A stretch of 64,000 nucleotides of DNA from contig NZ_CP046908.1 in the NCBI RefSeq assembly GCF_009789575.1, positions 2,893,001 to 2,957,000 on the forward strand, written 5' to 3'. A program made the position numbers and the translations under genes. Position 1 is the stretch's first letter. Each line of letters starts with the position of its first letter. Below, in pieces: positions 36,192 to 45,290 of this stretch. The notes beneath the pieces were generated by a model. It was not told the DNA's origin and did no database searches. It saw only the letters and a list, made by a program, of their open reading frames with translations. Source of the stretch: Stappia indica (GTDB lineage Bacteria; Pseudomonadota; Alphaproteobacteria; Rhizobiales; Stappiaceae).

Positions 36192-37514
36192 TCAGTAGAG
36201 CAGGCGCACCAGGGCGAGCGTCAGGCCCGGAAACAGCACCAGGATCGCCACGCGGACGATGTCGCTGGCGATGAACGGCACGACGCCGCGGAAGGTCTGC
36301 GACAGCGGCACGTCGGGCGCCATCGAGTTGATGACGAAGAGGTTCATGCCGACCGGCGGCGTTATCAATCCCACCTCCACCACGATCAGCACGATGATGC
36401 CGAACCACAGGGCGAACTCTTCCGGCGGCAGGCCGAAATCGAGCGCCGAGACGATGGGAAAGAAGATCGGGATCGTCAGCAGGATCATGGAGAGCGAATC
36501 CATGATGCAGCCGAAGACGAGGTAGCAGACCAGGATGATCAGCAGCACGGTCCAGGGGTTGAGCCCGAGCTCGCCGACATAGGCGGCCGACTGCTGCGGC
36601 AGCTGCGAGAAGGCGAGAAAGCCGTTGTAGACCGTGGCGCCGAGCACGATGAAGAAGATCATGCCGGTGGCGCTGGCGGTCGACAGGAAGGACTCCACCA
36701 GCCCCTTGCGGTCGAGCCCGCCGTTGAGAAGGGCGACGATGCCGGTGCCGGCCGCGCCCACCGCCGCGCCTTCGGTCGGCGTGAAGATGCCCGAATAGAT
36801 GCCGCCGATCACCGCGACGAAGATCACCATGACCGGCCAGACGGCGATCAGCGCCGCGATCCGCTCGGCGCGGCTCGCCTTGTCCTGGCTGCCGGCGCTG
36901 CCGGGGCGAAAGCGCACATAGAGCGAGACGGTGAGCATGTAGCCGAGGGCGGCGAGGATGCCGGGAATGAAGGCGGCGACGAACAGCTTGGCGATGTTCT
37001 GCTCCGTCAGGATGGCGTAGATCACCAGCACCACGGAGGGCGGAATGAGGATGCCGAGCGTGCCGCCGGCGGCAAGGCAGGCGGTCGACAGGGCGCCGGA
37101 ATAGCCGCAGCGCCGCATCTCGGGAAGCGCCACCTGGCCCATGGTCGCGGCGGTGGCGAGCGAGGAGCCGCAGATCGCGCCGAAGCCGCCGCAGGCCGCG
37201 ACCGCCGCCATGGCAACGCCGCCGCGCCGGTGGCCGACCATGGTCTCGGCGGCGCGGAACAGGGCGCGCGACATGCCGCCGCGCGTGGCGAACTGGCCCA
37301 TCAGCAGGAACAGCGGCACGATGGACAGCGAGTAGTTGGAAAAGGTGCTGTAGACCAGCGACTTGAGCTGCGCCAGGATCGGCACCGTGCTCCCCGTGAC
37401 CAGCGACGTGCCGGCGATGCCGACCAGCAGCATCGACAGGCCGATGGGCAGGCGCAGGAAGATCATCAGCAGCAGGACGGGAACCGACCACAGGCCGTAT
37501 TCGAGCGATGACAC
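36192..37514 (-). CDS. TRAP transporter large permease, DctM family
   Basis: 440-residue inner-membrane protein with about 12 hydrophobic segments and the DctM signatures PLFLLMGQFATRGGMS, GGTLGILIPPSVVLVIYAI, and VEVGLITPPVGMNLFVIN. It drives Na+-coupled uptake of an organic anion delivered by a periplasmic receptor. It follows the small permease with a 6-base gap. No DctP-type receptor gene is present in the window. Convergent with the P450 gene. Confidence 0.93.
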   Translation of the reverse strand: MSSLEYGLWSVPVLLLMIFLRLPIGLSMLLVGIAGTSLVTGSTVPILAQLKSLVYSTFSNYSLSIVPLFLLMGQFATRGGMSRALFRAAETMVGHRRGGVAMAAVAACGGFGAICGSSLATAATMGQVALPEMRRCGYSGALSTACLAAGGTLGILIPPSVVLVIYAILTEQNIAKLFVAAFIPGILAALGYMLTVSLYVRFRPGSAGSQDKASRAERIAALIAVWPVMVIFVAVIGGIYSGIFTPTEGAAVGAAGTGIVALLNGGLDRKGLVESFLSTASATGMIFFIVLGATVYNGFLAFSQLPQQSAAYVGELGLNPWTVLLIILVCYLVFGCIMDSLSMILLTIPIFFPIVSALDFGLPPEEFALWFGIIVLIVVEVGLITPPVGMNLFVINSMAPDVPLSQTFRGVVPFIASDIVRVAILVLFPGLTLALVRLLY

Positions 37515-37520
37515 GTTCGG

Positions 37521-38042
37521 TTACTCCCGGCCGGCGGCTGCGGGCCGCGCAAGGGTCTCGTCGAGGCTGCGCCAGACCGTATAGGCGCAGACCACCACGG
37601 CGAAAGCGGCACCGACCACCGCCGCGGCATAGGGCCACCACAGCGGAAACTGCAGGATGAAGGTGGTCTCGTGATAGGCCTGCTTGTCCAGCATGCCGAG
37701 CCACAGGCGCCAGCAGATCAGGCCGCTGGCCAGCGTCATCAGGATGTTGGCGACAAGATCGACGCCCGCATTGACCCTCGGTCCGAAGCGGGCAAGGAAC
37801 AGGTCTACCGTGACATGCCCGCGATTGAGCTGGCACCAGGGCAGGAAGGCGAAGATGGCGAAGGCGGTGCCGGCCTCGACCAGCTCGTAGTCGCCCGGGA
37901 TCGGCCCGAGACCGGCGGAGGTCAGCGCGCGGCCGGTGATCGACACGACGGTTGCGACCGTCAGCGCGACCAGCACCGCGCCGCCGACGATCGCCAGCCA
38001 GGCGGAAAGCCGCTCCAGCAGCCGTTCGACGGATTGGCGCAT
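37521..38042 (-). CDS. TRAP transporter small permease, DctQ family
   Basis: 173 residues, four membrane segments, with the DctQ block VEAGTAFAIFAFLPWCQLNRGHVTVD-type region typical of the family. It associates with the large permease encoded just downstream. The ATG at 38042 faces the intergenic region shared with the sulfatase, so the two units are divergent and may share regulation. Confidence 0.9.
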   Translation of the reverse strand: MRQSVERLLERLSAWLAIVGGAVLVALTVATVVSITGRALTSAGLGPIPGDYELVEAGTAFAIFAFLPWCQLNRGHVTVDLFLARFGPRVNAGVDLVANILMTLASGLICWRLWLGMLDKQAYHETTFILQFPLWWPYAAAVVGAAFAVVVCAYTVWRSLDETLARPAAAGRE

Positions 38043-38366
38043 TTGCTTTCGTTCCTCCCCAGCGCGGACCTGCCGCCCGGCGGCATGCGGCCCGCAGCCC
38101 TTGCAGGCTGCCTTGCGATCCCTGTCGTCCTGCTCTTAGCCGCTGGCACGCGCCGCGACAACTCCTGCCCGATGACGCAGGCGACCGGCAAGGCTGACAG
38201 GGTGATCCATGCAAAAGGTAATGTAAAATGAGATTTGGATGAGTTTGTATAACCGCAGGCCGGCATCTGGCGCTGCGCTTGCCTCGCCCTGCCGGCTCGG
38301 CTCAACTGCAGGCCGGTGGACAAGCGATTTGGGCCTGAAGCAAGCGATTTGAGGGAGTGTCCGGCA
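38043..38366. other. 324-base divergent intergenic region, TRAP / sulfatase
   Basis: Holds the promoters for dctQM (minus) and the sulfatase (plus). An AT-rich patch at 38217-38254 contains an imperfect inverted repeat, GGTAATGTAAA (38217-38227) and TTTGTATAACC (38244-38254), matching at 8 of 11 positions, which is a possible regulator site. No gene, RNA or terminator was recognised in the rest. Confidence 0.4.
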
Positions 38367-40082
38367 GTGGCGAGACGCGCGCGCAATATCCTTTTCGTGA
38401 TGTACGACCAGCTGCGCTTCGACTATCTCGGCTGCGCCGGCCATCCGCGGCTGGAGACGCCGAATTTCGACCGGCTGGCGGCGCGCGGGGTGCGCTTCAC
38501 CAATGCCTATGTGCAGTCGCCGATCTGCGGCGCCTCGCGCATGAGCTTCTATACCGGGCGCTATGTCGGCTCGCACGGCGCGGCCTGGAACAACTATCCG
38601 CTGAAGGCGGGCGAGGTCACGCTGGGCGACCACCTGCGGGCGCGCGGCATGGACGCGGTGCTGATCGGCAAGACCCACATGAAGGTCGACGATGCCGGGC
38701 TCGACCGGCTCGGCATCTCGCGCGGCGGCATCATCGGCACGCGCATCGCCGAATGCGGCTTCGATGCGAGGGTGCGCGACGACGGGCTGTGGGCGGAAGG
38801 TCCGGACGGGCCGTATGATGCCAAGCCCTCGCCCTACAACGAATTTCTGAAGGCGCGCGGCTACGACAGCCGCAACCCCTGGCACGACCATGCCAATTCC
38901 GGCCTGTCGGCGGAGCGGGACGCGGCCGGGCGTGGCGAAATCGAGAGCGGCTGGCTGATGCGCAATGCCGGGCTCGCGGCGAATGTGCGGGAAGAAGACG
39001 CCGAGACGCCGTGGCTGACCGACGAGACGCTGGCTTTCCTCTCAGAGCGGCACGAGGAGCGGCGAGCGGTCCCCTGGCTCTGCCACGTTTCCTACATCAA
39101 GCCGCACTGGCCCTATATCGTGCCGGCGCCCTATCACGACATGTACGGCCGCGAAGACGTGCTGCCGGCCTTGCGCGATGAGCGCGAGCGGGCCGACCCC
39201 AACCCGGTCTTCGAGGCCTTCATGCAGAGCCGGGCCTCGCGCAGCTTTGCCCGCGACGAGGTGCGGGAGGCGGCAATCCCCGCCTATATGGGCCTGGTGC
39301 GCCAGTGCGACGACCAGTTCGGCCGGCTGCTCGACGCGCTGGAGGAAAGCGGCGCGCTGGACGACACGATGATCGTCGTCACCTCCGACCATGGCGACTA
39401 TCTCGGCGACCACTGGCTGGGCGAGAAGGACCTCTTCCACGAGCCCTCGGTGAAGGTGCCGCTGATCGTCTACGATCCCTCGACAAAGGCCGATGCGACC
39501 CGCGGCAGCACCTGCGACGCGCTGGTCGAGGCGATCGACCTTGCCGCCACCTTCGTCGATGTGGCGGGACGGCGGGACGGCGAGGCGCCGGACCTGCCCG
39601 GTCACATCCTGGAGGGACGCTCGCTGCTGCCCTGGCTGCATGGCGAGACGCCCACAGACTGGCGGCGCGCGGCGATCAGCGAATACGACTATTCCTGCAC
39701 GCCGATGGCCGACCGGCTCGGCGTTTCGGTCAAGGATGCCCGGCTCTTCATGGTGTTCGACGGGCGCTACAAGCTGATCCACGCGGAAGGCGGGCTGCCG
39801 CCGATGCTGTTCGACCTGGCGAGCGATCCGTCCGAATTCGCCGATCTCGGCCGCGACCCGGCCCATGCCGGCGAGGTGGCGCGGCTGCGCGCCGTGCTGG
39901 CCGACTGGGGTCTGCGGCTCAGCCAGCGCACGACGGTGAGCGACAAGCAGATCCTCGCCCGGCGCGGCGGGGCGGGCGGGCGCACAGGCGTGCTGATCGG
40001 CGCCTATGACGAGGCCGATGTCGGCGCGGAGGCCTTGGCCTTCTATCGCGGCAAGGTGAAGCCGATGGATCAGGCCGAATAG
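38367..40082 (+). CDS. Cytosolic sulfatase / phosphonate monoester hydrolase-like enzyme
   Basis: 571-residue alkaline-phosphatase-superfamily hydrolase. The N-terminus NILFVMYDQLRFDYLG supplies the first metal Asp; SPICGASRMSFYTGRY contains CxASR, the site at which Cys is converted to formylglycine; VTSDHGDYLGDH supplies the second metal pair. A long insertion after the active-site region recalls phosphonate monoester hydrolases. No signal peptide, so the substrate is met in the cytosol. GTG 38367 has GAGGGAG nine bases upstream; GTG 38316 is an alternative. It overlaps nagA tail to tail by 13 bases. Neighbouring nagA and kinase genes suggest an amino-sugar sulfate ester; this is inference. 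Confidence 0.87.
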   Translation: MARRARNILFVMYDQLRFDYLGCAGHPRLETPNFDRLAARGVRFTNAYVQSPICGASRMSFYTGRYVGSHGAAWNNYPLKAGEVTLGDHLRARGMDAVLIGKTHMKVDDAGLDRLGISRGGIIGTRIAECGFDARVRDDGLWAEGPDGPYDAKPSPYNEFLKARGYDSRNPWHDHANSGLSAERDAAGRGEIESGWLMRNAGLAANVREEDAETPWLTDETLAFLSERHEERRAVPWLCHVSYIKPHWPYIVPAPYHDMYGREDVLPALRDERERADPNPVFEAFMQSRASRSFARDEVREAAIPAYMGLVRQCDDQFGRLLDALEESGALDDTMIVVTSDHGDYLGDHWLGEKDLFHEPSVKVPLIVYDPSTKADATRGSTCDALVEAIDLAATFVDVAGRRDGEAPDLPGHILEGRSLLPWLHGETPTDWRRAAISEYDYSCTPMADRLGVSVKDARLFMVFDGRYKLIHAEGGLPPMLFDLASDPSEFADLGRDPAHAGEVARLRAVLADWGLRLSQRTTVSDKQILARRGGAGGRTGVLIGAYDEADVGAEALAFYRGKVKPMDQAE

Positions 40083-41257
40083 AGCCGGCTGCCGGCGATC
40101 CAGGTGGCGCGGACCCGCAAGGCGCTATCGAGCTCGACGAAATCCGCGTCATGTCCGGGCAGCAACCGGCCCTTGCGCTCGGCAAGGCCGGCGGCCTCGG
40201 CCGCATGCAGCGAGACCATGCGCAGCGCCAGCTCCAGCGGCAGGCCGACAGGCCCGGCGAGCCGGCGCAGCGAGGCGGACATGTCGATATCGGCGCCGGC
40301 CAGCGTGCCGTCGGCAAGGGTCAGCCGGCCGAGCCCCTCGCCCATCGGCTCGCGGGCGATCTCGCGGCCGTTCAGCGTGAAGGAGCTGGCATCGGTGCCG
40401 AGCGGGGCCATCGCGTCGGTGACGACGAAGAGGCGGCCGGGCCCGGCCTTGCCGCGCGCGGCGATGCCGATCACCGGATCGGCGACATGCAGCCCGTCGA
40501 CGATGATGCCGGCCGACAGCGCGCCGGTGGCCAGCGCCGCCCCCGCAAGGCCCGGCGCCCGGTGACCGAGCGGGCTCATGGCGTTGAAGAGATGCGTGAC
40601 GAGGCGCGCGCCGGCGACGGTTGCGGCCAGGGCGGCCGCGTGATCCGCTTCGCTGTGGCCGAGGCTGACCACGACGCCGGCATCGACAAGCCGGCGGATC
40701 GTCTCGCTCGGCACGATCTCGGGCGCCAGGGTGACGACAAGCAGCGGCAGGCGGCGGGCGGCTTCGACGAGCTGGGCGATATCGTCCTCGTCCATCGGCC
40801 GGATCAGCTCGGCCGCATGGGCGCCCTTGCGCGCGGGGGCGAGATGCGGCCCCTCCAGATGCAGACCGAGGCAGCCGGGCACGCTGGTCGCCGCGCCGAT
40901 GGCGGCGCGGATCGCCCGCGCGGTCACCTGCGGCGTGTCGGTGATCAGCGTCGGCAGGAAAGCGGTGGTGCCGAAGCGGCGATGGGCGGTCGCGATGGCG
41001 GCGATGGCATCGCGGTCGGGCGCTGAGTTGAACTGCACCCCGCCGCCGCCATTGACCTGCAGGTCGATGAAGCCGGGCACCAGCATGTCGCCGGCCGCCT
41101 CGATACGCTGCGCATCGCCCGGCAGGTCGTGGCCGCGCACGATGCCGGCAATGCCGCCGTTTTCCACCAGCAACGTTGCGTTCTCGTGCCAGCTTTCGCC
41201 GTCGAAGATCTTGGCGGCAGAAATCGCCAGGGGGCGCCAGGGGGTCTCGTCAGGCAT
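40070..41257 (-). CDS. nagA: N-acetylglucosamine-6-phosphate deacetylase
   Basis: Deacetylates GlcNAc-6-phosphate to glucosamine-6-phosphate. 395 residues of the amidohydrolase superfamily: DLQVNGGGGVQFN near the N-terminus, GLHLEGPHLAPARKGAH with the metal-binding Glu, SLGHSEAD, THLFNAMSPLGHRAPG, and the catalytic Asp in VVTDAMAPLG. ATG 41257 gives a normal N-terminus. It follows the amino-sugar kinase gene on the same strand with an 87-base gap; together they provide GlcNAc phosphorylation and deacetylation. No nagB is seen here. Confidence 0.93.
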   Translation of the reverse strand: MPDETPWRPLAISAAKIFDGESWHENATLLVENGGIAGIVRGHDLPGDAQRIEAAGDMLVPGFIDLQVNGGGGVQFNSAPDRDAIAAIATAHRRFGTTAFLPTLITDTPQVTARAIRAAIGAATSVPGCLGLHLEGPHLAPARKGAHAAELIRPMDEDDIAQLVEAARRLPLLVVTLAPEIVPSETIRRLVDAGVVVSLGHSEADHAAALAATVAGARLVTHLFNAMSPLGHRAPGLAGAALATGALSAGIIVDGLHVADPVIGIAARGKAGPGRLFVVTDAMAPLGTDASSFTLNGREIAREPMGEGLGRLTLADGTLAGADIDMSASLRRLAGPVGLPLELALRMVSLHAAEAAGLAERKGRLLPGHDADFVELDSALRVRATWIAGSRLYSA

Positions 41258-41344
41258 GGTCCGGGCATCCCGCGTCGGGGCCGGCCTGTCGCCGGCGAAA
41301 GGGTCCTGCCGCTTTTTGCGCCAGCCGTTTGCGGCGCGCAAGCG

Positions 41345-42214
41345 TCAGGGGGCGAAAAACGCGCGCTGGGCCATGCGCACCGCGCCGTCCAGCGCATCGC
41401 CGAGCGGCGCGGCAAGGTGCGCGGCAAAGGGCGGTGCAAGACGCGGCGCATAGAGCGGGGCAAGGCCGCCCATCAGCACGATGCGCTCGCAGCCGGGCCA
41501 CAGCAGGGCGGCGAGCATTTCCTCCACCTCCAAGGTGAAGGCGGCAAGCAGGGCCTCGGCCTCGCCGTCGCCGGCCTTTGCGGCATCGAAGACCGCCGGG
41601 GCGTGGCGGGCGAAATCGGCTTGGCGGGCGGAGCCGGCGAAGGCGACCATGCGGGCGGGATCGTCGCCGAAGGCGGCAAGCAGCGTCTCGGCGAGAACCC
41701 CGCGCGGGCGCACCCCGTCGCGCGACAGCAGCGCCGATTTCAGCGCCTCGCGGCCGAGCCGGGCGCCGCCCCCCTGGTCGGCGAGATGCACGCCCCAGCC
41801 GCCGACGCTGCGGATCTCTCCGCCCTGGCGGGCGAGAAAGGCCGAGCCGGTGCCGAGGATCGCCATGATGCCGTCATGGGGGCCGAGCGCGCCCTCCAGC
41901 GCGATCTCGCCGTCGCCGACGAGCTCCACCTGCGAGAAGGGAAGGGAGAGAAGCGAGCGGCCGTCGCGGCCGAGCTGGCGGGCGCCGGCAAGGCCGAGCA
42001 GCGCCGGACAGGAGGCGATCGCTTCCGCCGGCAGGCCGGCCTCGGCAAGGGCGCAGCGCGCCGCCGCGATGATGTTTGCGGCGGCCTGCTGCGGATCGGT
42101 CGCGACATTGGCCGGGCCGGCGAGGCCGCGCGAGACGATCTCGCCGTCACGGCCGGCAAGGGCGGCGCGACAGGTGCTGCCGCCGCCGTCGATGGCGATG
42201 AGCCAGGAGCTCAT
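41345..42214 (-). CDS. BadF/BadG/BcrA/BcrD-type kinase, probable N-acetylglucosamine kinase
   Basis: 289-residue ASKHA-fold protein: phosphate-1 motif LIAIDGGGSTCRAAL at the N-terminus, GTGSAFLARQ and GGWGVHLADQGGGARLGREAL in the middle, and ERIVLMGGLAP as the adenosine motif. Members next to nagA phosphorylate N-acetylglucosamine (or glucosamine) at O6. The ATG is at 42214, 24 bases after the PhaZ stop codon on the same strand. The substrate is assigned from context. Confidence 0.85.
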   Translation of the reverse strand: MSSWLIAIDGGGSTCRAALAGRDGEIVSRGLAGPANVATDPQQAAANIIAAARCALAEAGLPAEAIASCPALLGLAGARQLGRDGRSLLSLPFSQVELVGDGEIALEGALGPHDGIMAILGTGSAFLARQGGEIRSVGGWGVHLADQGGGARLGREALKSALLSRDGVRPRGVLAETLLAAFGDDPARMVAFAGSARQADFARHAPAVFDAAKAGDGEAEALLAAFTLEVEEMLAALLWPGCERIVLMGGLAPLYAPRLAPPFAAHLAAPLGDALDGAVRMAQRAFFAP

Positions 42215-42238
42215 GTCGGTGCGCCCACTGCCCGCTGC

Positions 42239-43858
42239 TCAGTGCGTGGCGGGCTGCTCGGCGAGCTTGCGGGCCTGCTCGATCCAGCCGTCGCGGTCGA
42301 TGCGGCCGCGGAAGTCGAGGCGGCTGTCGAGCGCGGCGATCTGCTCGTCGGTGAGCGCGGCGATCTGCCAGTAGTGGAAGATGCCGGCGCCGTTGAGCGC
42401 GGTCTGCAGCTTCGGACCGACGCCGGAAATGGCGGTGAGGTCGTCGGCAACGCCGCCGCGCGGGCTGGCCAGCAGCACCTCGGCCAGCGGATCGGAAGCC
42501 GCCTTTGCGGGCGCCTTGGCGGGCGCCTTCGCCTCTGCCGGCTTCTCGGCGGGCTTTTCGGCAACGGGAATGGTCACCTCGGTGGATGCCGACTTCGCCG
42601 TGTCGGCGGCCTTGGGAGCCGTGGCCGGCAGATGCGCGTGGCTGCGCATGAAGTCGAGGATGCGCGGGGCGATCTCCGAGCGGAAGCGCGAGCCGTTGAA
42701 GACGCCGTAATGGCCGACATCCGGCTGCATGTAATGGGCGCGCATGTCCGGCGAGAGATTGACGCACAGATTGTGCGCCGCCATCGTCTGGCCGCGGCCG
42801 GTGATGTCGTCCTTCTCGCCCTCGACGGTGAGCAGGGCCGAGCGGCGGATGGCGCCGCAATCGACCAGATCGCCGCGATGGCGCATCTTGCCCTTGGCGA
42901 GCGCGTGGCGGATGAACACGGTCTCCACCGTCTGCAGGTAGAACTCAGCCGTCAGGTCCATCACCGCGAGATACTCGTCGTAGAAGTCGCGGTGCTTCTC
43001 GGCATTGTCGCCGTCGCCGGAGACGAGATGCTGGAAGAACTCGTGATGGGCGTTGACATGCCGGTCGAGGTTCATGCTCATGAAGCCCGAAAGCTGCAGG
43101 AAGCCCGGATAGACGTCGCGCATGAAGCCCGGCTGCGGGAACGGCACCTTCATGATGACGTTGCGCTCGAACCAGTCGATGCTCTTGCTCTCGGCCAGGT
43201 CGTTGACGGCGGTCTGGTTGATCCGCGTGTCGATCGGACCGCCCATCAGGGTGACGCTGGCCGGGGCGCAGGGATCGCCATGCGCCTCCATCACCGCCGT
43301 GGCGGCGAGCACCGGGACCGAGGGCTGGCAAACGGCCATGACATGGGTGTCCGGCCCGAGGAACTGCAGCATCTCGATGACGTAGTCGATGTAGTCGTCG
43401 AGATCGAAGCGGCCGTCGGTGAGCGGCACCATGCGCGCATCGATCCAGTCGGTGATGTAGATGTCCGCGCTCGGCAGCATCGTCTCGACCGTGCCGCGCA
43501 GCAGCGTCGCATAGTGGCCGGACATCGGCGCAACCATCAGGATGCGCGGGCCCTTGTGCTTGCGCTCGCCGAGCTTGCGGTCGAAATGCAGGAGGTTGCA
43601 GAACGGCTTCTTCCAGACGATCTCCTCGCGCACCGGCACCTTGACGCCGCTGACGGTGGTCTGGGTGAGGCCGAATTCCGGCTTGCCGTAGCGCCGGGTC
43701 ATCCGCTCGATCATTTCGCAGCCCGCGGCGACCGAGCGCCCGATCGGGGTGTGAGAGAACGGATTGAGCGGGTTTTGGAAGTACAGGCGCGTCATGTCCG
43801 CGCTTGCCCGCAGCGGACTCATCGCCGCATGATTGAATTCATAGACCTGATAGAACAC
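42239..43858 (-). CDS. phaZ: Intracellular polyhydroxyalkanoate depolymerase with C-terminal HhH domain
   Basis: Hydrolyses stored poly(3-hydroxybutyrate). Residues 1-~410 are the TIGR01849 depolymerase: MFYQVYEFNHAAMSPLRA, the nucleophile box MAVCQPSVPV with Cys177, and the C-terminal histidine block QPDVGHYGVFNG. A linker rich in Ala/Lys/Pro/Glu (about 430-460) leads to residues 472-539, a helix-hairpin-helix-like domain (ISGVGPKLQTALNGAGI, DFRGRIDRDGWIEQA) of the type seen at the end of some alphaproteobacterial L21 and NuoE proteins. Usual PhaZ length is about 420, so this is a fusion. GTG 43858 has GAGGT seven bases upstream. It is the first of three minus-strand genes here. Confidence 0.9.
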   Translation of the reverse strand: MFYQVYEFNHAAMSPLRASADMTRLYFQNPLNPFSHTPIGRSVAAGCEMIERMTRRYGKPEFGLTQTTVSGVKVPVREEIVWKKPFCNLLHFDRKLGERKHKGPRILMVAPMSGHYATLLRGTVETMLPSADIYITDWIDARMVPLTDGRFDLDDYIDYVIEMLQFLGPDTHVMAVCQPSVPVLAATAVMEAHGDPCAPASVTLMGGPIDTRINQTAVNDLAESKSIDWFERNVIMKVPFPQPGFMRDVYPGFLQLSGFMSMNLDRHVNAHHEFFQHLVSGDGDNAEKHRDFYDEYLAVMDLTAEFYLQTVETVFIRHALAKGKMRHRGDLVDCGAIRRSALLTVEGEKDDITGRGQTMAAHNLCVNLSPDMRAHYMQPDVGHYGVFNGSRFRSEIAPRILDFMRSHAHLPATAPKAADTAKSASTEVTIPVAEKPAEKPAEAKAPAKAPAKAASDPLAEVLLASPRGGVADDLTAISGVGPKLQTALNGAGIFHYWQIAALTDEQIAALDSRLDFRGRIDRDGWIEQARKLAEQPATH

Positions 43859-43927
43859 GTGACCGACCTCGCAATCTCCGTGAGGCAGTGCAGCATAAGC
43901 CGCCTGCCTTTTTTCGCATTGCAAAAT

Positions 43928-43955
43928 AGTATGACAAAGATTAACGCCGCTTCAA
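43928..43955 (-). promoter_or_regulatory. phaZ: Candidate phaZ promoter
   Basis: On the minus strand, TTGAAG (43955-43950) and CATACT (43933-43928) are separated by 16 bases, 70 bases before the phaZ start, in an AT-rich patch after a GC-rich stretch. Fit to sigma-70 is moderate. Confidence 0.35.
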
Positions 43956-44135
43956 CCTGTACGGAGGTCCACATCGGCCGAAGCGGTGCGGGGATACCGG
44001 ACGCAGCGGTTCCGCGGAGGAAAACTTCTCGCAACCGCTGCGAAAACGCGAGGCAAGACAGGATCTTGCCGGAAGCGGCCACGCGGTGGAAAAAAGTTGC
44101 GGCGCTAGCGTTTTTTCAGCAGATACCGTTAAAAA

Positions 44136-45290
44136 TCACGATGCAAGATCGGCGACGACGGCGTCCAGGACGAGGCAACCGGCCGGCGTGACGCGCATTC
44201 GCGTGCCGTCGAGTCGTTCCACCATGCCGTGTTCGATGAGGTCGGCGACGCGCCGCGGGTCGATCCGGCGGTCGGAAATCGCCTCGAAACGGGCAAGGTC
44301 GACGCCCTCCACCAGCCGCAGGCCCATCAGCAGGAACTCGTCGCCCTGCTCCTCCTGGGTCAGCGACATGTCCTCCACCAGCCCCTCGCCGCGCGCCTCG
44401 ACGGCGGCGAGCCAGGTCTCGGGGTGGCGCTCGGTGGCGGTGGCGAACTTGCCGTTGCCGCCGGTCAGCCGGCCATGGGCGCCGGGACCGACGCCGACAT
44501 AGTCGCCATAGCGCCAGTAGACGAGATTGTGCCGGCACTCGGCGCCCGGAACGGCATGGTTGGAGACCTCGTAGGCAGGCATGCCGTGGGCGGCGCAGAT
44601 CTCCTGCGTCAGGTCGTAGAGATCGGCGGCGGTGTCGGGATCGGGCACCACCAGCTTGCCGGTGCGGTGCAGCTCGAAATAGGGCGTGCCCTGCTCGATG
44701 GTCAGCTGGTAGAGCGACAGGTGGTCGGCGGCAAGGCCGATCGCTTCCTCCAGCTCGGTGCGCCAGGCGGCGGCACTCTGGTCGGGCCGGGCGTAGATCA
44801 GGTCGAAGGAGATGCGCTCGAAGGTCGAGCGGGCGATGCCGATGGCCGCGCGCGCCTGGGCCGCGTCATGCAGCCGGCCGAGGCGCTTCAGGTCCGCATC
44901 CCGCAAGGACTGCACGCCGAGCGACAGGCGGTTGACGCCGGCCGCGCGATAGCCGCGGAACCGCTCCGCCTCCACCGAGGACGGGTTGGCCTCCATCGAG
45001 ACCTCGACGGTCGGCGAGATTTCCCAGTGGCCGGCGATGGCGTCGAGCACGCGGCCGACGGTCGCCGGGAGCATCAGGGACGGCGTGCCGCCGCCGAGAA
45101 AGATCGAGTCGACCTTCCGTCCGCGCGTGCGGGCGGCGAAATAGGCGAGCTCCCGCTCGAAAGCCGCGGCAAAGCGCGCCTGATCGACGCCGGCATGGCG
45201 GACATGGCTGTTGAAGTCGCAATACGGGCATTTGGCCTCGCAGAAAGGCCAATGCACATAGATGCCGAAACCGCCGTCCGCCTGAGCCAT
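44136..45290 (-). CDS. hemW: Radical SAM protein HemW (haem chaperone)
   Basis: 384 residues. Begins with GIYVHWPFCEAKCPYCDFNSH, which carries the CxxxCxxC radical-SAM cluster site plus the following Phe typical of HemW rather than HemN (CxxxCxxCxC). Also FLGGGTPSL, MEANPSS, NRLSLGVQS and ISFDLIYARPDQ. HemW binds haem and inserts it into respiratory proteins; older annotations call it coproporphyrinogen oxidase. Two ATGs overlap the rdgB stop codon; 45290 has GGAGG four bases upstream and is preferred, 45293 gives one more residue. Translational coupling with rdgB is likely. Confidence 0.93.
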   Translation of the reverse strand: MAQADGGFGIYVHWPFCEAKCPYCDFNSHVRHAGVDQARFAAAFERELAYFAARTRGRKVDSIFLGGGTPSLMLPATVGRVLDAIAGHWEISPTVEVSMEANPSSVEAERFRGYRAAGVNRLSLGVQSLRDADLKRLGRLHDAAQARAAIGIARSTFERISFDLIYARPDQSAAAWRTELEEAIGLAADHLSLYQLTIEQGTPYFELHRTGKLVVPDPDTAADLYDLTQEICAAHGMPAYEVSNHAVPGAECRHNLVYWRYGDYVGVGPGAHGRLTGGNGKFATATERHPETWLAAVEARGEGLVEDMSLTQEEQGDEFLLMGLRLVEGVDLARFEAISDRRIDPRRVADLIEHGMVERLDGTRMRVTPAGCLVLDAVVADLAS

